The notes beneath the pieces were generated by a model. The model was not told the origin of the DNA. It searched no databases and saw only the letters and a program-made list of their open reading frames with translations. Made by a program: the position numbers and the translations under genes. Shown here in pieces: positions 1 to 9,991 of a stretch of DNA of 57,734 bases; position 1 is the stretch's first letter, and every line of letters begins with the position of its first letter. The stretch is from an uncultured Pseudomonas sp. Lineage in GTDB: Bacteria > Pseudomonadota > Gammaproteobacteria > Pseudomonadales > Pseudomonadaceae. The stretch is from NCBI RefSeq assembly GCF_946885955.1, contig NZ_CAMPHI010000035.1, forward strand, positions 1-57,734. The letters run 5' to 3'.

Positions 1-503
<503 letters not shown>

Positions 504-507
504 CACC

Positions 508-535
508 AAAACCCCCGGCGCCCACCGGGGGTTTT
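508..535 (+). terminator. rho-independent terminator after rpoD
   Basis: A perfect 11-bp inverted repeat (AAAACCCCCGG with CCGGGGGTTTT, 6-base loop) begins 4 bases after the rpoD stop codon and ends in a T run followed by GCTTT. It separates rpoD from the rmcA-type gene. Confidence 0.9.
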
Positions 536-603
536 GCTTTCTGCGCCATCCAAACCCGCGCGGTCTACACTCAACGGATCGATGGCTCCGAAACGAGACC
601 GCC

Positions 604-3600
604 ATGCCGAGATTGTTGGCCATCCTCCTGCTGTGCCTGTTTTACTGGATCGCACCGGCTGCGGCCTTGACGCTCAGCGAAGAGGAACGTAACTGGCTGG
701 ATGCGCATCCGGTATTGCGCCTGGGTGTGGACGTCTCCTGGCCACCGTTCGAGTTCGTCAACGAGAATGGCCACTATCAGGGCCTCGCGGCCGACTATAT
801 CGCCCTGATCGAAACGCGCCTGGGTGTGAAGGCGGAACTGGCCGAGCAGCGCAACTGGAGCGAGGTGCTCGAACTCGCCAAGGCCGGCAAGCTCGACCTG
901 CTGCCCGCCGTCATGGCCACACCGGAACGGCATGCCTACCTGGCCTTCACCCGCCCCTATCTGGACTTTCCGATCGTCATCCTGGCGCGCAGCGACGGTC
1001 CGCGACCACAGAACATTCAGGCACTGTATGGCCTCAAAGTGGCCGTGGTCGAGAATTACGCGCCCCATGAACTGCTGCGCAACCAACACCCGCAACTCAA
1101 CTTGCTGCCGCTGCCCACGGTGAATGCCACCCTGCAGGCCCTCGCCAGCGGCCAGGCCGACGCCCTGGTCGGCGACCTCGCCTCGAACGCCTGGAGCCTG
1201 CGCAAACTCAGGCTCGAAGGCATCTACATCAGTGGCGACACGCCCTATCGCTATCAACTGGGGATGGCGACTCCGCTCAATCAACCGATACTGACCGGCA
1301 TTCTCGACAAACTGTTCATCGACATGACCTCGAGCGAGATCGCCGCCCTGCAAGCGCCCTGGGTCGGCGGCAAGTTGGAGCGTCGCAGCATCTGGCCGAC
1401 GCTGCTGCTCTACGGTGTGCCGGCCCTTCTCGTGCTTATCGCGATCATCGGCGCAGTGGTGCGCATCAACCGCCGCCTCAGCGCGGAAATCGCCACCCGT
1501 ACCGCCCTCGAGGACGGCCTGCGCCACAGCGAGCACCACTACCGCAGCCTGGTGGAGAATCTCTCGGCGATCGCCTGGGAAGCGCAGCCCACGGACTTCA
1601 CCTTCACCTACGTCTCGCAACATGCGGAGAAATTGCTCGGCTACCCGCTGGCCGATTGGCGACAGCCCGGTTTCTGGCTCAGCGCCCTGCACCCGGAAGA
1701 CACCCAGCAGGCGGTCGACTTCCGCCAGCGCGAGACGGCGGCCGGCCGCAACCACAGCCTGGACTACCGGATGCTCACCGCCGACGGGCGCACGCTATGG
1801 ATCCGCGATATCGTCACCCTCGGCCAGCAGGGCGGCGAAACCGTCATGAGCGGGCTGATGATCGACATCAGCGAAGCCAAGCAGACCGAGCACGCCCTGC
1901 GTTTTTCGGAACAGAAATTCGCCTCGGTGTTCCAGCAATGCCCGGATATTCTGGTGATCGCCCGCCACGAAGACGGCCGCCTGATCGAAGCGAACAAAGC
2001 CTTCGAACAGCAGACCGGCATATCGGTTGCCGAAGCCATCGGTAAAACCGCCAGCGAACTGAACATATGGCCCAACCCGGGTACCGGCTCGGCCCTGCTG
2101 CAACGCCTGCAAGGGGAAAGCCTGCATAACCTGGAAATGCCCTTTCGCAACCGCGACGGACGCATCCTGACCGGCCTGGTTTCCGCGCAAGCCTTCCAGC
2201 TCGCCGACATCAAGGCACTGGTGGTGACGGTACGCGACATCAGCCAACTGAAGGCAACCCAACAACTGTTGCAGGTATCCGAAGAGAAATTCGCCAAAGC
2301 CTTCCACGCCTCGCCCGATGGCCTGCTGATTACCCGCGCGCGCGACGGTCTGCTGCTCGAAGCCAACGAAGGCTTCACTCGCATCACCGGTTACACCAGC
2401 AGCGAGGCCGCCAATCGCTCGACCCTCGACCTCGGCATCTGGGCCGATCCGCAGGACCGCACCCGACTGCTCGAACAACTTAAACTGCGTGGCAGCGTGC
2501 GCGAACTGAACGCCGCCATCCGCACCCGTGACGGCGATATCCGCATGTGCGAGCTGTCCGCACAGATGATCGCTATCGACGACGAACCCTGCCTGCTGAC
2601 CATCGCCCGCGACATCACCGAGCGCCAAATCATGCAGGTCAAACTGCTGCAGGCCGCCACCGTCTTCGAAAGCACCGCCGAAGGCGTGATGATCACCGAC
2701 ACCCAACAACGCATCATCGCCATCAACCGCGCCTTCAGCGAAATCACCGGCTACAGCGAAGCCGAAGCCCTCGGCAAAACCCCGGGTTTATTGGCCTCCG
2801 GGCAACACGACAGCGCCTTCTACAGCGCCATGTGGTTTCAGCTCGGCAAACAGGGCCACTGGCAGGGCGAAATCTGGAACCGGCGCAAGAACGGCGAGAT
2901 CTTCCCGGAGTGGCTGACCATCAACGCGGTGCGCGACAAAGCCGAACGTATCACCCACTTCGTTGGCGTTTTCGCCGACATCAGCTCGCTCAAGCACGCC
3001 CAGGCACGCCTCGACTATCAGGCCCACCATGACCCGCTGACCGGTCTGCCCAACCGCATCCTGTTCGAAACCCGCCTGCGCACCGAACTCGACGAAGCCC
3101 GCGCGGATGACCGCCAGGGCGCAGTGCTGTTCATCGACCTCGATCGCTTCAAGCACATCAACGACAGCCTCGGCCACCCGGTCGGCGACCAGTTGCTCAG
3201 CAGCATCGCCACACGCCTGAAAGAACAACTGCGCGACGTCGACACCGTCGCCCGCCTCGGCGGCGACGAATTCATCATCCTGCTGCCCGGCCTGCACCAG
3301 GCCAGCGATGCGCAGCAGGTGGCGCACAAACTGCTGGCCTGCTTCAACCAGCCATTTGGCGTCGACGACAACGACCTGTTCATCAGCGCCAGCATCGGCA
3401 TCAGCCTGTACCCGGACGACGGCCTGGATGTCGCCAGCCTGGTGAAGAACGCCGACGCGGCCATGTACCAGTCCAAGGCCAAGGGCCGCAATCGCGTCGA
3501 ACTCTACACCCGCAACCTGACCTTCCAGGCCACCGAACGCATGGCCATGGAACAGGAACTGCGGCGCGCCATCGAACGCAACGAACTGTGCCTGTATTAC

Positions 3601-4338
3601 CAACCCAAGCTGTGCCTGCGCACCCGCCAACTGGTCGGCGCCGAAGCGCTGATCCGCTGGCCGCACCCGGTGTTCGGCGAGATTCCACCGGACCGCTTCA
3701 TCCCCATGGCCGAGGAAACCGGCCTGATCCTGCAACTCGGCGACTGGGTGCTGGAGCAAGCCTGCCGACAAATGCAGCTGTGGCAACGCCAACACGCCAC
3801 CTTCGGCCCGCTCTCGGTCAACCTCGCCGGCGCGCAGCTGCGCCAGACGCATTTATTCGAACGTATCGCCGAACTGCTCGCGACCAACAACCTCGCCCCA
3901 CACCTGCTGCAATTGGAAATCACCGAAGGCTTCATCATGAACCAGGCCGAAGAAGCCCTGGCCATCCTCCACCAGCTCAAAGCCCTCGGCGTGCAACTGG
4001 CGATCGACGACTTCGGCACCGGCTACTCCTCGCTCAGCTACCTCAAACGCCTACCGCTGGACACTCTGAAAATCGACCAGTCCTTCGTTCGCGGCCTGCC
4101 CGACGACCCCAACGACGCGGCCATCACCCGCGCCATCATCGCCCTCGGCCGCAGCATGCAACTCACGGTCATCGCCGAAGGCGTGGAAACCGCCACCCAG
4201 GAACTGTTCCTCGCCAACGAAGGCTGCGAACAAATCCAGGGCTTCGTCATCAGCCGCCCCCTCCCCGCCGACGCATTCGCCCATAACTTCCTCGGCCCGC
4301 ATCGTTCGGTTGGCACGAGCGAGAAGGCACCGGTATAA
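604..4338 (+). CDS. rmcA: RmcA-type periplasmic sensor / multi-PAS / GGDEF-EAL c-di-GMP protein
   Basis: A 1244-residue membrane protein that should control cyclic-di-GMP. It has a signal peptide (residues 1-21), a type 3 solute-binding (Venus flytrap) periplasmic domain, one transmembrane helix around residues 264-287, several tandem PAS/PAC domains (each PAC ends in an ITERQ- or ISEAK-like segment), a GGDEF domain (GGDEF at 886-890, with an RxxD inhibitory site at 877-880) and an EAL domain (EAL at 1014-1016, DDFGTGYS from 1135). Both catalytic signatures are intact, so synthesis and hydrolysis are both possible on sequence. Length, domain order and position between rpoD and a CAU tRNA match P. 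aeruginosa PA0575 (RmcA), a redox-responsive phosphodiesterase in biofilms. The ATG at 604 is chosen because it begins the signal peptide; its ribosome site is weak. Confidence 0.9.
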   Translation: MPRLLAILLLCLFYWIAPAAALTLSEEERNWLDAHPVLRLGVDVSWPPFEFVNENGHYQGLAADYIALIETRLGVKAELAEQRNWSEVLELAKAGKLDLLPAVMATPERHAYLAFTRPYLDFPIVILARSDGPRPQNIQALYGLKVAVVENYAPHELLRNQHPQLNLLPLPTVNATLQALASGQADALVGDLASNAWSLRKLRLEGIYISGDTPYRYQLGMATPLNQPILTGILDKLFIDMTSSEIAALQAPWVGGKLERRSIWPTLLLYGVPALLVLIAIIGAVVRINRRLSAEIATRTALEDGLRHSEHHYRSLVENLSAIAWEAQPTDFTFTYVSQHAEKLLGYPLADWRQPGFWLSALHPEDTQQAVDFRQRETAAGRNHSLDYRMLTADGRTLWIRDIVTLGQQGGETVMSGLMIDISEAKQTEHALRFSEQKFASVFQQCPDILVIARHEDGRLIEANKAFEQQTGISVAEAIGKTASELNIWPNPGTGSALLQRLQGESLHNLEMPFRNRDGRILTGLVSAQAFQLADIKALVVTVRDISQLKATQQLLQVSEEKFAKAFHASPDGLLITRARDGLLLEANEGFTRITGYTSSEAANRSTLDLGIWADPQDRTRLLEQLKLRGSVRELNAAIRTRDGDIRMCELSAQMIAIDDEPCLLTIARDITERQIMQVKLLQAATVFESTAEGVMITDTQQRIIAINRAFSEITGYSEAEALGKTPGLLASGQHDSAFYSAMWFQLGKQGHWQGEIWNRRKNGEIFPEWLTINAVRDKAERITHFVGVFADISSLKHAQARLDYQAHHDPLTGLPNRILFETRLRTELDEARADDRQGAVLFIDLDRFKHINDSLGHPVGDQLLSSIATRLKEQLRDVDTVARLGGDEFIILLPGLHQASDAQQVAHKLLACFNQPFGVDDNDLFISASIGISLYPDDGLDVASLVKNADAAMYQSKAKGRNRVELYTRNLTFQATERMAMEQELRRAIERNELCLYYQPKLCLRTRQLVGAEALIRWPHPVFGEIPPDRFIPMAEETGLILQLGDWVLEQACRQMQLWQRQHATFGPLSVNLAGAQLRQTHLFERIAELLATNNLAPHLLQLEITEGFIMNQAEEALAILHQLKALGVQLAIDDFGTGYSSLSYLKRLPLDTLKIDQSFVRGLPDDPNDAAITRAIIALGRSMQLTVIAEGVETATQELFLANEGCEQIQGFVISRPLPADAFAHNFLGPHRSVGTSEKAPV

Positions 4339-4351
4339 TCCTGCGCCTTCA

Positions 4352-4428
<77 letters not shown>

Positions 4429-4431
4429 AAT

Positions 4432-4458
4432 AAAAAGCCGCGCACTGCGCGGCTTTTT
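4432..4458 (+). terminator. terminator after the tRNA gene
   Basis: A perfect 12-bp inverted repeat (AAAAAGCCGCGC with GCGCGGCTTTTT, loop ACT) lies 3 bases after the tRNA CCA end and finishes with five T residues. Confidence 0.9.
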
Positions 4459-4554
4459 CGTATCCGCTGCAAAACTGCTAGACCAGCCCGATAGTCCGAA
4501 GGTACGAATTCGGTACATTGCCGGTACGCAGCACGTCTTGGAAGCGGTAAAAAG

Positions 4555-4830
4555 ATGGCAACCATCGTCATCGCCACCTAGAAAGCCCCTAGTGCGAAAA
4601 CGGGCTGACCGGCCAACACCAGCCCCCTCCGCACGACGCCGAAGATGGAATGGTCAGGGCCGAGTACATCCACAGAGAATCAGTGCCGAACGCACGGCAT
4701 TGGAAATCACGCTGAAAGGCTACCCGGCAAAATCAGCCCCACCAGGAAGCTAATCACCCAGCGTGTCGAAGCCATCTAGGCCTAACAGCTGATTAGTCAT
4801 CTGGGAAAATATGGCCATCCTCCACGCTGA
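4555..4830 (+). pseudogene. frameshifted N-terminal remnant of a tyrosine integrase
   Basis: No long frame exists here, but pieces spread over three frames line up with the N-terminus of tRNA-targeting phage integrases. In order they are MATIVIAT, KTG-stop-PANT (family KTGWPTT), DGMVRAEYIHRES (family DEMVRGVYIRRS), ERTALEITLKGY (family ERTTLEKALDRY), TQRVEA and LGKY. Stops and frameshifts interrupt it, and the catalytic C-terminal domain is missing. The remnant starts about 125 bases behind the 3' end of the tRNA, reading away from it, which is the standard position for an integrase using a tRNA attL. The family alignment is from memory of this class and was not searched. The gap from 4459 to 4554 shows nothing else. 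Confidence 0.65.
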
Positions 4831-5021
4831 AATCGGCGCCGCCGACCACTACGTATTTGCCTTTTACTCGATTACCGCTCTTCATTTCAGGGATTCTGAA
4901 AGTACAATTGCCACCATTGTGCTACCGATCGAACAGAAGTAGCCGGCCGAAATACCAATCGACACATCACTACCACAGGGAATGTAGCGTTCCTGACACC
5001 AAACACGGACAAAAAATTGCC

Positions 5022-7271
5022 ATGCCAACACCTATAGGATCAACCAGCTCCACCGATATCGCCCTTTCCGGCGATGGTCTCATCGACAGCCTGGTGTATG
5101 GCACCAAGTGGGGTGGCTCCTTAGGCTCCGGCGCGGAGCTCTCCTATAGCTTTCTCTCAAACAGTTCGTATTACGCAACCGGGTACTCATTCGACAATGA
5201 GTACCTCAACAGCTATCAGTTGAGCAGCAATCAAAAAATCGCTGTAACCCAAGCACTCGACGCCTGGGCAGCAGTGGCGAATATCGACTTCTCTCTGACC
5301 GTCGACTCAAGCACCAATGCAGGCGATCTGCGCTTCGGCGGCTATGCCAACATGGACTCTGGCACTGCTGCCTGGGCCTATCTCCCCGGCAATGGACCGG
5401 TTGCGGGCGACGTTTGGATTGGTCCGGCGACCTCTGATGCTAATCCCACACCAGGAACGTACGATTACCTCACTTTCGTTCATGAGATCGGCCATGCCCT
5501 GGGCCTTAAGCATTCGTTCGAAAGCGATAGCGACAACCCGAACGTGCTGCCCACCGAATACGAAGATGTCCGCTATACAGTCATGAGCTATACGGACGCC
5601 TACAGTTTTGAGCCAACTACGCCGATGCTGTTGGATATAGCAGCCATTCAATACCTATATGGCGCAAATACCCAGTGGCATACCGGGAATGACACCTATC
5701 AGTGGGCGGCGGACAAGTCCATTTTCGAAACCATTTGGGATGCAGGCGGCACCGACACTCTCAGTGCTAGCAATCAGACGGCCGCGGTTACGCTCAACCT
5801 GAACCCCGGCACCTTCAGCAGCATTGGACAGTCATTCTTGAAGTATGAATCTTCGGGCACGACCTCAATCAACAATGGCTTGGCCATTGCCTACGGAGCG
5901 CAGATTGAAAATGCCGTGGGCTCTGCTTATGCCGATACCCTGATTGGCAATCAGTGGGCCAATGTGCTCAATGGCGGAGCGGGCGCCGACCAGATGATCG
6001 GCGGCGATGGCGCCGACTTCTACTATGTAGACAACAGCGGCGATGTCGTCAGCGAAACCAATGCCACAGCCAGCGGCGGCATCGATACCGTATACAGTTA
6101 CCTCGCCACCTATACCCTCGGTGCCAATATTGAAAACCTGATAGCCAGCGGCTCCGCCAACGGCACCGGCAACAGCCTCAACAATCTGATCTATGCCGGT
6201 GCCGGTAACAATATCCTAGATGGTGGAGCCGGCACCGACACGGCTACCTATATCTATGCGGCCAGTGCCGTCAGCATCAGCCTGGCCAGCACAGACGCGC
6301 AGGTCACTGGTGGCTCGGGCAGCGACACCCTGCTGAATATCGAAAACCTAACCGGCAGCAAGTACAACGACACTCTGACTGGAAACTCGGCCGCCAACCT
6401 GTTGAATGGCGGTGCGGGCAACGACATCCTCAATGGTGGAGCGGGCGCCGACCAGATGATCGGCGGCGATGGCGCCGATTTCTACTATGTAGACAACAGC
6501 GGCGATGTCGTCAGCGAAACCAATGCCACAGCCAGCGGCGGCATCGATACCGTATACAGTTACCTCGCCACCTATACCCTCGGTGCCAATATTGAAAACC
6601 TGATAGCCAGCGGCTCCGCCAACGGCACCGGCAACAGCCTCAACAATCTGATCTATGCCGGTGCCGGTAACAACATCCTAGACGGTGGAGTCGGCATCGA
6701 CACGGCTACCTATATCTATGCGACCAGCGCCGTTACCGCCAACCTATTCACAACCGCCGCCCAAACCACCGGCGGATCGGGCAGCGATACACTGTTGAAT
6801 ATCGAAAACCTCACCGGCAGCAAGTACAACGATACGCTGACCGGAAACTCGGCCGCCAACACTTTGAATGGAGGTACCGGCAACGACACACTCTCTGGGG
6901 GGGACGGTAATGATTTACTGATCGGCGGTCTCGGCACAGATACGATCTATGGTGGTTCGGGCGCAGACCGATTCGACTTCAACGCCTTGCTTGAAATGGG
7001 ACTGAACTCGTTACGTGATGTAATCGGCGATTTCAACTCCAGTGAAGGCGACCAGATTGACCTATCAACTCTTGATGCTGATGCCTCAACAATAACTAAC
7101 GATGCCTTTAATTTTATTGGCTCGGCCGCATTTAGCAGCACTAATGCGGCCGGAGAGCTACGCTTCGCCGATGGTATTCTTTACGGCAGCACCAATGCCG
7201 ATGCGAGCGCCGAATTTGAAATTCAGTTGCTGGGCGTGGCTTCACTGAGCAGCACCGATCTGATTGCCTGA
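5022..7271 (+). CDS. serralysin-type RTX metalloprotease (M10), type I secreted
   Basis: A 749-residue secreted zinc protease without an N-terminal signal peptide. The zinc-binding HEIGHALGLKH motif lies at residues 154-164 and the Met-turn VMSY follows near 188. The segment PTTPMLLDIAAIQYLYGAN and the DTYQW-TIWDAGGTDTL stretch are typical of the serralysin C-terminal domain. Calcium-binding RTX nonapeptides (GGxGxDxL/M) follow, partly in a 154-residue block present twice. The last 40 residues are acidic and hydrophobic and end in DLIA, as in C-terminal type I export signals. The ATG at 5022 is preferred over an in-frame start at 4857 because the protein family begins here; GGAC about 10 bases upstream is a weak ribosome site. 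The convergent operon at 7322-11719 should export it. Confidence 0.88.
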   Translation: MPTPIGSTSSTDIALSGDGLIDSLVYGTKWGGSLGSGAELSYSFLSNSSYYATGYSFDNEYLNSYQLSSNQKIAVTQALDAWAAVANIDFSLTVDSSTNAGDLRFGGYANMDSGTAAWAYLPGNGPVAGDVWIGPATSDANPTPGTYDYLTFVHEIGHALGLKHSFESDSDNPNVLPTEYEDVRYTVMSYTDAYSFEPTTPMLLDIAAIQYLYGANTQWHTGNDTYQWAADKSIFETIWDAGGTDTLSASNQTAAVTLNLNPGTFSSIGQSFLKYESSGTTSINNGLAIAYGAQIENAVGSAYADTLIGNQWANVLNGGAGADQMIGGDGADFYYVDNSGDVVSETNATASGGIDTVYSYLATYTLGANIENLIASGSANGTGNSLNNLIYAGAGNNILDGGAGTDTATYIYAASAVSISLASTDAQVTGGSGSDTLLNIENLTGSKYNDTLTGNSAANLLNGGAGNDILNGGAGADQMIGGDGADFYYVDNSGDVVSETNATASGGIDTVYSYLATYTLGANIENLIASGSANGTGNSLNNLIYAGAGNNILDGGVGIDTATYIYATSAVTANLFTTAAQTTGGSGSDTLLNIENLTGSKYNDTLTGNSAANTLNGGTGNDTLSGGDGNDLLIGGLGTDTIYGGSGADRFDFNALLEMGLNSLRDVIGDFNSSEGDQIDLSTLDADASTITNDAFNFIGSAAFSSTNAAGELRFADGILYGSTNADASAEFEIQLLGVASLSSTDLIA
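5976..6899 (+). repeat. 462-bp in-frame tandem duplication inside the RTX protease gene
   Basis: Copy 1 (5976-6437) and copy 2 (6438-6899) are near-identical in their first roughly 290 bases, then diverge moderately. Each encodes 154 residues: RTX nonapeptides with GADQMIGGDGADFYYVDNSG, a spacer with ENLIASGSANGTG, and a second conserved spacer ENLTGSKYNDTLTGNSAAN. The unequal similarity suggests recent duplication or gene conversion of the first part. Confidence 0.9.
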
Positions 7272-7321
7272 TCGCCCCATGATGTGACCTCTGTCAGCTC
7301 CTCAGAGCGATAGAGGTTGCT

Positions 7322-8647
7322 CTAGAACAACGCCTGAACCTCTCGCAATACCGCGGGGTTCATCTGTCCGGTGCGGGTATGCAAATGGACGTAGCTTTGC
7401 AGCATCGCCAGCTTGGCGTCGAGCAGGTCGCGTTTCGCCGCAAACAATCGCTGTTGCGCATCAAGAATTTCCACCGTTGATCGAACGCCAGCCTGGTAGC
7501 CTTTTTCTGCGGACTGCAATGCCCGCTGGTTGGACTGTACCGCTGTCAAAAGCGCCTTGCTCTTCTCAAATCCACTCACCACGCCTAGATAGTCGAGCTC
7601 GACACCTTCGATCAGCCGCTGTTGTTCGGCGTCGTATTCCGACTGAGCGCTATAGAGCGCTGAATGGGCTTTTTCGACCGAGGCACTGACTGCACCTCCC
7701 TGGTACAAAGGAATATCGAGCAGCAGCCCTACATAGTAAGTGGACTGTCGTTGGGAGAATTCGTTGAGATCGCTCTTCTCGGTATGGGCGAGCTGTCCGG
7801 TTAGAGCCAGCGTGGGGTGATGGCCTGCCTTCTGCAATTTAAGGTCAGCCTCAGCCAGCAGGACCGAAGCGCGCCGACTGCCCAATAGCGGACTCGAATC
7901 ACGTGCCTGACGCAACCAGTAATCAAGATTCTTCTCACTGGCCATTGGGTTCAAAGTCGGCACTTGCTCTCGCATGTCGAATATCCGCGCCACAGCAATA
8001 CCGCTGCGCCCCGCCAGCTTGCGCAGCGCAGCATGGTGCTGGGCTTGTAGCTCGATCTCCCGGACTCGAATCAAATCCAGCCGTGCCTGGGCCTCGTCTG
8101 TATCGGTGATAGTGCCTTCACCCGCCTCGAACAACCGCTTAGTCTGTTTGACCAGAGCTTCGATCGAGGATGTCTGCTGGCTCGTGAGCTTCAGTTCATT
8201 CTTTATCCGAGCGACGTCGAAATAGGACTCGATCACCCGGTCGAAGAGCTGTTGGTTGGCAATCTCGTACTGTACCGCCCCCAATTCGCCGCGGGATTTG
8301 GATTGCTCATAGAGGGCCCAACGTCCTTGATCGTATAGCGGCTGACTGATGGCCAGAGTGGCCATATCTGCGCTGAACTGGTCACTCTGATTACCTTGCT
8401 GGGCCTCCCCATCCAGCAGACCGCCACGTCCAAAACGAGAGCTGATGCTCATACGGGGTAAAAGGCCACCCCTGCCAATCGCCTCCTCCTGCTGAGATGC
8501 TTGGTAGTTATGCACGGCGACCTGATAATTCGCGTCGTTTTGCCGGGAGGCCTCGTAGAGATCGACCAGAGATAGAGCTGAATCGTTAGCCCAAAGGGCG
8601 TTCGACCCAAACAGGGCGAGCAAGACAATCCATCCGCGCACCATCAT
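7322..8647 (-). CDS. TolC-family outer membrane protein of the type I secretion system
   Basis: A 441-residue precursor with an N-terminal signal peptide (MMVRGWIVLLALFGSNALWA) followed by the alpha-helical repeats of the TolC/AprF outer-membrane efflux family, for example LVDLYEASRQNDANYQVA, the SRGELGAVQYEIANQQLFDR helix and the LDAQQRLFAAKRDLLDAKL segment near the C-terminus. It should form the outer-membrane tunnel for export of the RTX protease. The start overlaps the stop of the upstream HlyD-type gene by four bases (ATGA), which indicates translational coupling. It is the last gene of the ABC-HlyD-TolC operon, the same order as aprDEF, and converges on the protease gene 50 bases away. 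Confidence 0.9.
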   Translation of the reverse strand: MMVRGWIVLLALFGSNALWANDSALSLVDLYEASRQNDANYQVAVHNYQASQQEEAIGRGGLLPRMSISSRFGRGGLLDGEAQQGNQSDQFSADMATLAISQPLYDQGRWALYEQSKSRGELGAVQYEIANQQLFDRVIESYFDVARIKNELKLTSQQTSSIEALVKQTKRLFEAGEGTITDTDEAQARLDLIRVREIELQAQHHAALRKLAGRSGIAVARIFDMREQVPTLNPMASEKNLDYWLRQARDSSPLLGSRRASVLLAEADLKLQKAGHHPTLALTGQLAHTEKSDLNEFSQRQSTYYVGLLLDIPLYQGGAVSASVEKAHSALYSAQSEYDAEQQRLIEGVELDYLGVVSGFEKSKALLTAVQSNQRALQSAEKGYQAGVRSTVEILDAQQRLFAAKRDLLDAKLAMLQSYVHLHTRTGQMNPAVLREVQALF

Positions 8648-9984
8648 TCTTCCTTAAAGGCTCCGACAAGACGCTCAGCAATGGGTCGCATCAAATAGTT
8701 CATTAGCGTGCGCTCGCCAGTCTTGACGATCACCTCGGCCTGCATACCTGGCTTTACATCAAGCCCGGCTTCGCGAAGTTCAACAATTGCATCAGGGCTG
8801 ACTGTCACCTCCACTGAAAAGTAAGGTAACCGCGAATGTTCGTCGATCAACTGGTCGGCCGATACGGTCGACACCTTCCCGGTCAAGACTGGCGTCTTGA
8901 CCCGCTGCAGTGACGCGAAACGAACATCGACTGGTAATCCGTATTTAAGCCGGTCGGCCATCATCGGTGGAAATTGCGCCTTGATCACCCAAGCCGACCC
9001 TTGCGGCACTATATCCATCAAGCGTTGGCCCGCAGGCGTCACGCCCCCTACCGTATGCACCGCCAACCCCATCACCTGACCAGCGACTGGAGCCAAAATC
9101 GAACCGTTGCGCACTTCGAAATCGAGCGCTTTGATCCGCTCGCTCAGGCTAGCAGTCTCGGCAGATACCTGAGTCAGCTGCGACTCCACCTCACTGCGAA
9201 ACGCTTGGACTTGCTGCAAGACTTTCAGCTTGCTCTCGTTTATTGCCTGCCGCGTACGCCCAATATCTGAAATCGTCGAAGCCAGTTGCGCTCCCAGCTG
9301 GGCCGCGTTGCGCTCCGCCTCAAACTGACGGTTACGCGGTACATAACCTTCACGCGCCAGTTCGCGCAGTCCCTTGAGCTCTTGTTGTTGATATTTCAGC
9401 TGGGTTTCATGGCTGCGCTTGATCTCCTGAAAACCGATCAACTGCTCTGCTAGCGCAGCCTCCTCATGCTGGAGAATTTGTTGCCGACTGGCCAGCTCGG
9501 CACTGCGCGTCGCGAACAGGTGCCCCTGCAACTCCATTGCGGCTCGCGCACGCGGGTCGGTCGCTTTAGCCAGCAAATCCTGCGGCCATTCAATACTGTC
9601 ACGAGCGAGGCGCTCAGCAATCAACCGAGCCTCGACACTACGCGCGCTCAACCACTGACCCTGCACGACATCAAGCTGCGACTGCGCCTGGACGGTATTG
9701 AGCTGCACCAGCACCTGTCCCTGATGCACCACTTCGCCTTCGCGCACCAGAATGCGCTCAATCCCTCCCCCAAATAGCGACTGCACAATCTTTCGCTCGC
9801 CGGATACCACTACAGTACCGCTGCCGACCACACCCTGATCGAGTGGCGCCAGACCGGCCCAGAGCAGAAAACCGCCAAACCCCAGCACTAATAGCCATAG
9901 GCCGAAACGAGCAATACCCGAGGCATCGGTGTCTGGGGCAGAAACTGGCAAGTCTTCCTGCTGCTGAATGTACATGGTCGTCAT
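8644..9984 (-). CDS. HlyD/AprE-type membrane fusion protein
   Basis: The periplasmic adaptor of the type I exporter, 446 residues from the chosen start. It has a short cytoplasmic N-terminus, one membrane helix (IARFGLWLLVLGFGGFLLWA), the biotinyl-lipoyl-like half motif GSGTVVVSGERKIVQSL, a long coiled-coil region and a C-terminal beta domain with LDFEVRNGSILAPVAGQVMGL. This is the PrtE/AprE/HlyD family layout. The ATG at 9984 is preferred because GAGG lies 5 bases upstream and it begins 7 bases after the stop of the ABC gene. An in-frame ATG at 10026 would overlap that gene by 35 bases and add a proline/alanine-rich leader. The end overlaps the TolC gene. Confidence 0.9.
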   Translation of the reverse strand: MTTMYIQQQEDLPVSAPDTDASGIARFGLWLLVLGFGGFLLWAGLAPLDQGVVGSGTVVVSGERKIVQSLFGGGIERILVREGEVVHQGQVLVQLNTVQAQSQLDVVQGQWLSARSVEARLIAERLARDSIEWPQDLLAKATDPRARAAMELQGHLFATRSAELASRQQILQHEEAALAEQLIGFQEIKRSHETQLKYQQQELKGLRELAREGYVPRNRQFEAERNAAQLGAQLASTISDIGRTRQAINESKLKVLQQVQAFRSEVESQLTQVSAETASLSERIKALDFEVRNGSILAPVAGQVMGLAVHTVGGVTPAGQRLMDIVPQGSAWVIKAQFPPMMADRLKYGLPVDVRFASLQRVKTPVLTGKVSTVSADQLIDEHSRLPYFSVEVTVSPDAIVELREAGLDVKPGMQAEVIVKTGERTLMNYLMRPIAERLVGAFKEE

Positions 9985-9991
9985 CGTTGCC

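Noticed and set aside
4538..4753. 71-codon frame in the integrase remnant
   Set aside because: Its N-terminal half is out of frame with the integrase similarity, and only the ERTALEITLKGY part matches; treated as part of a pseudogene.
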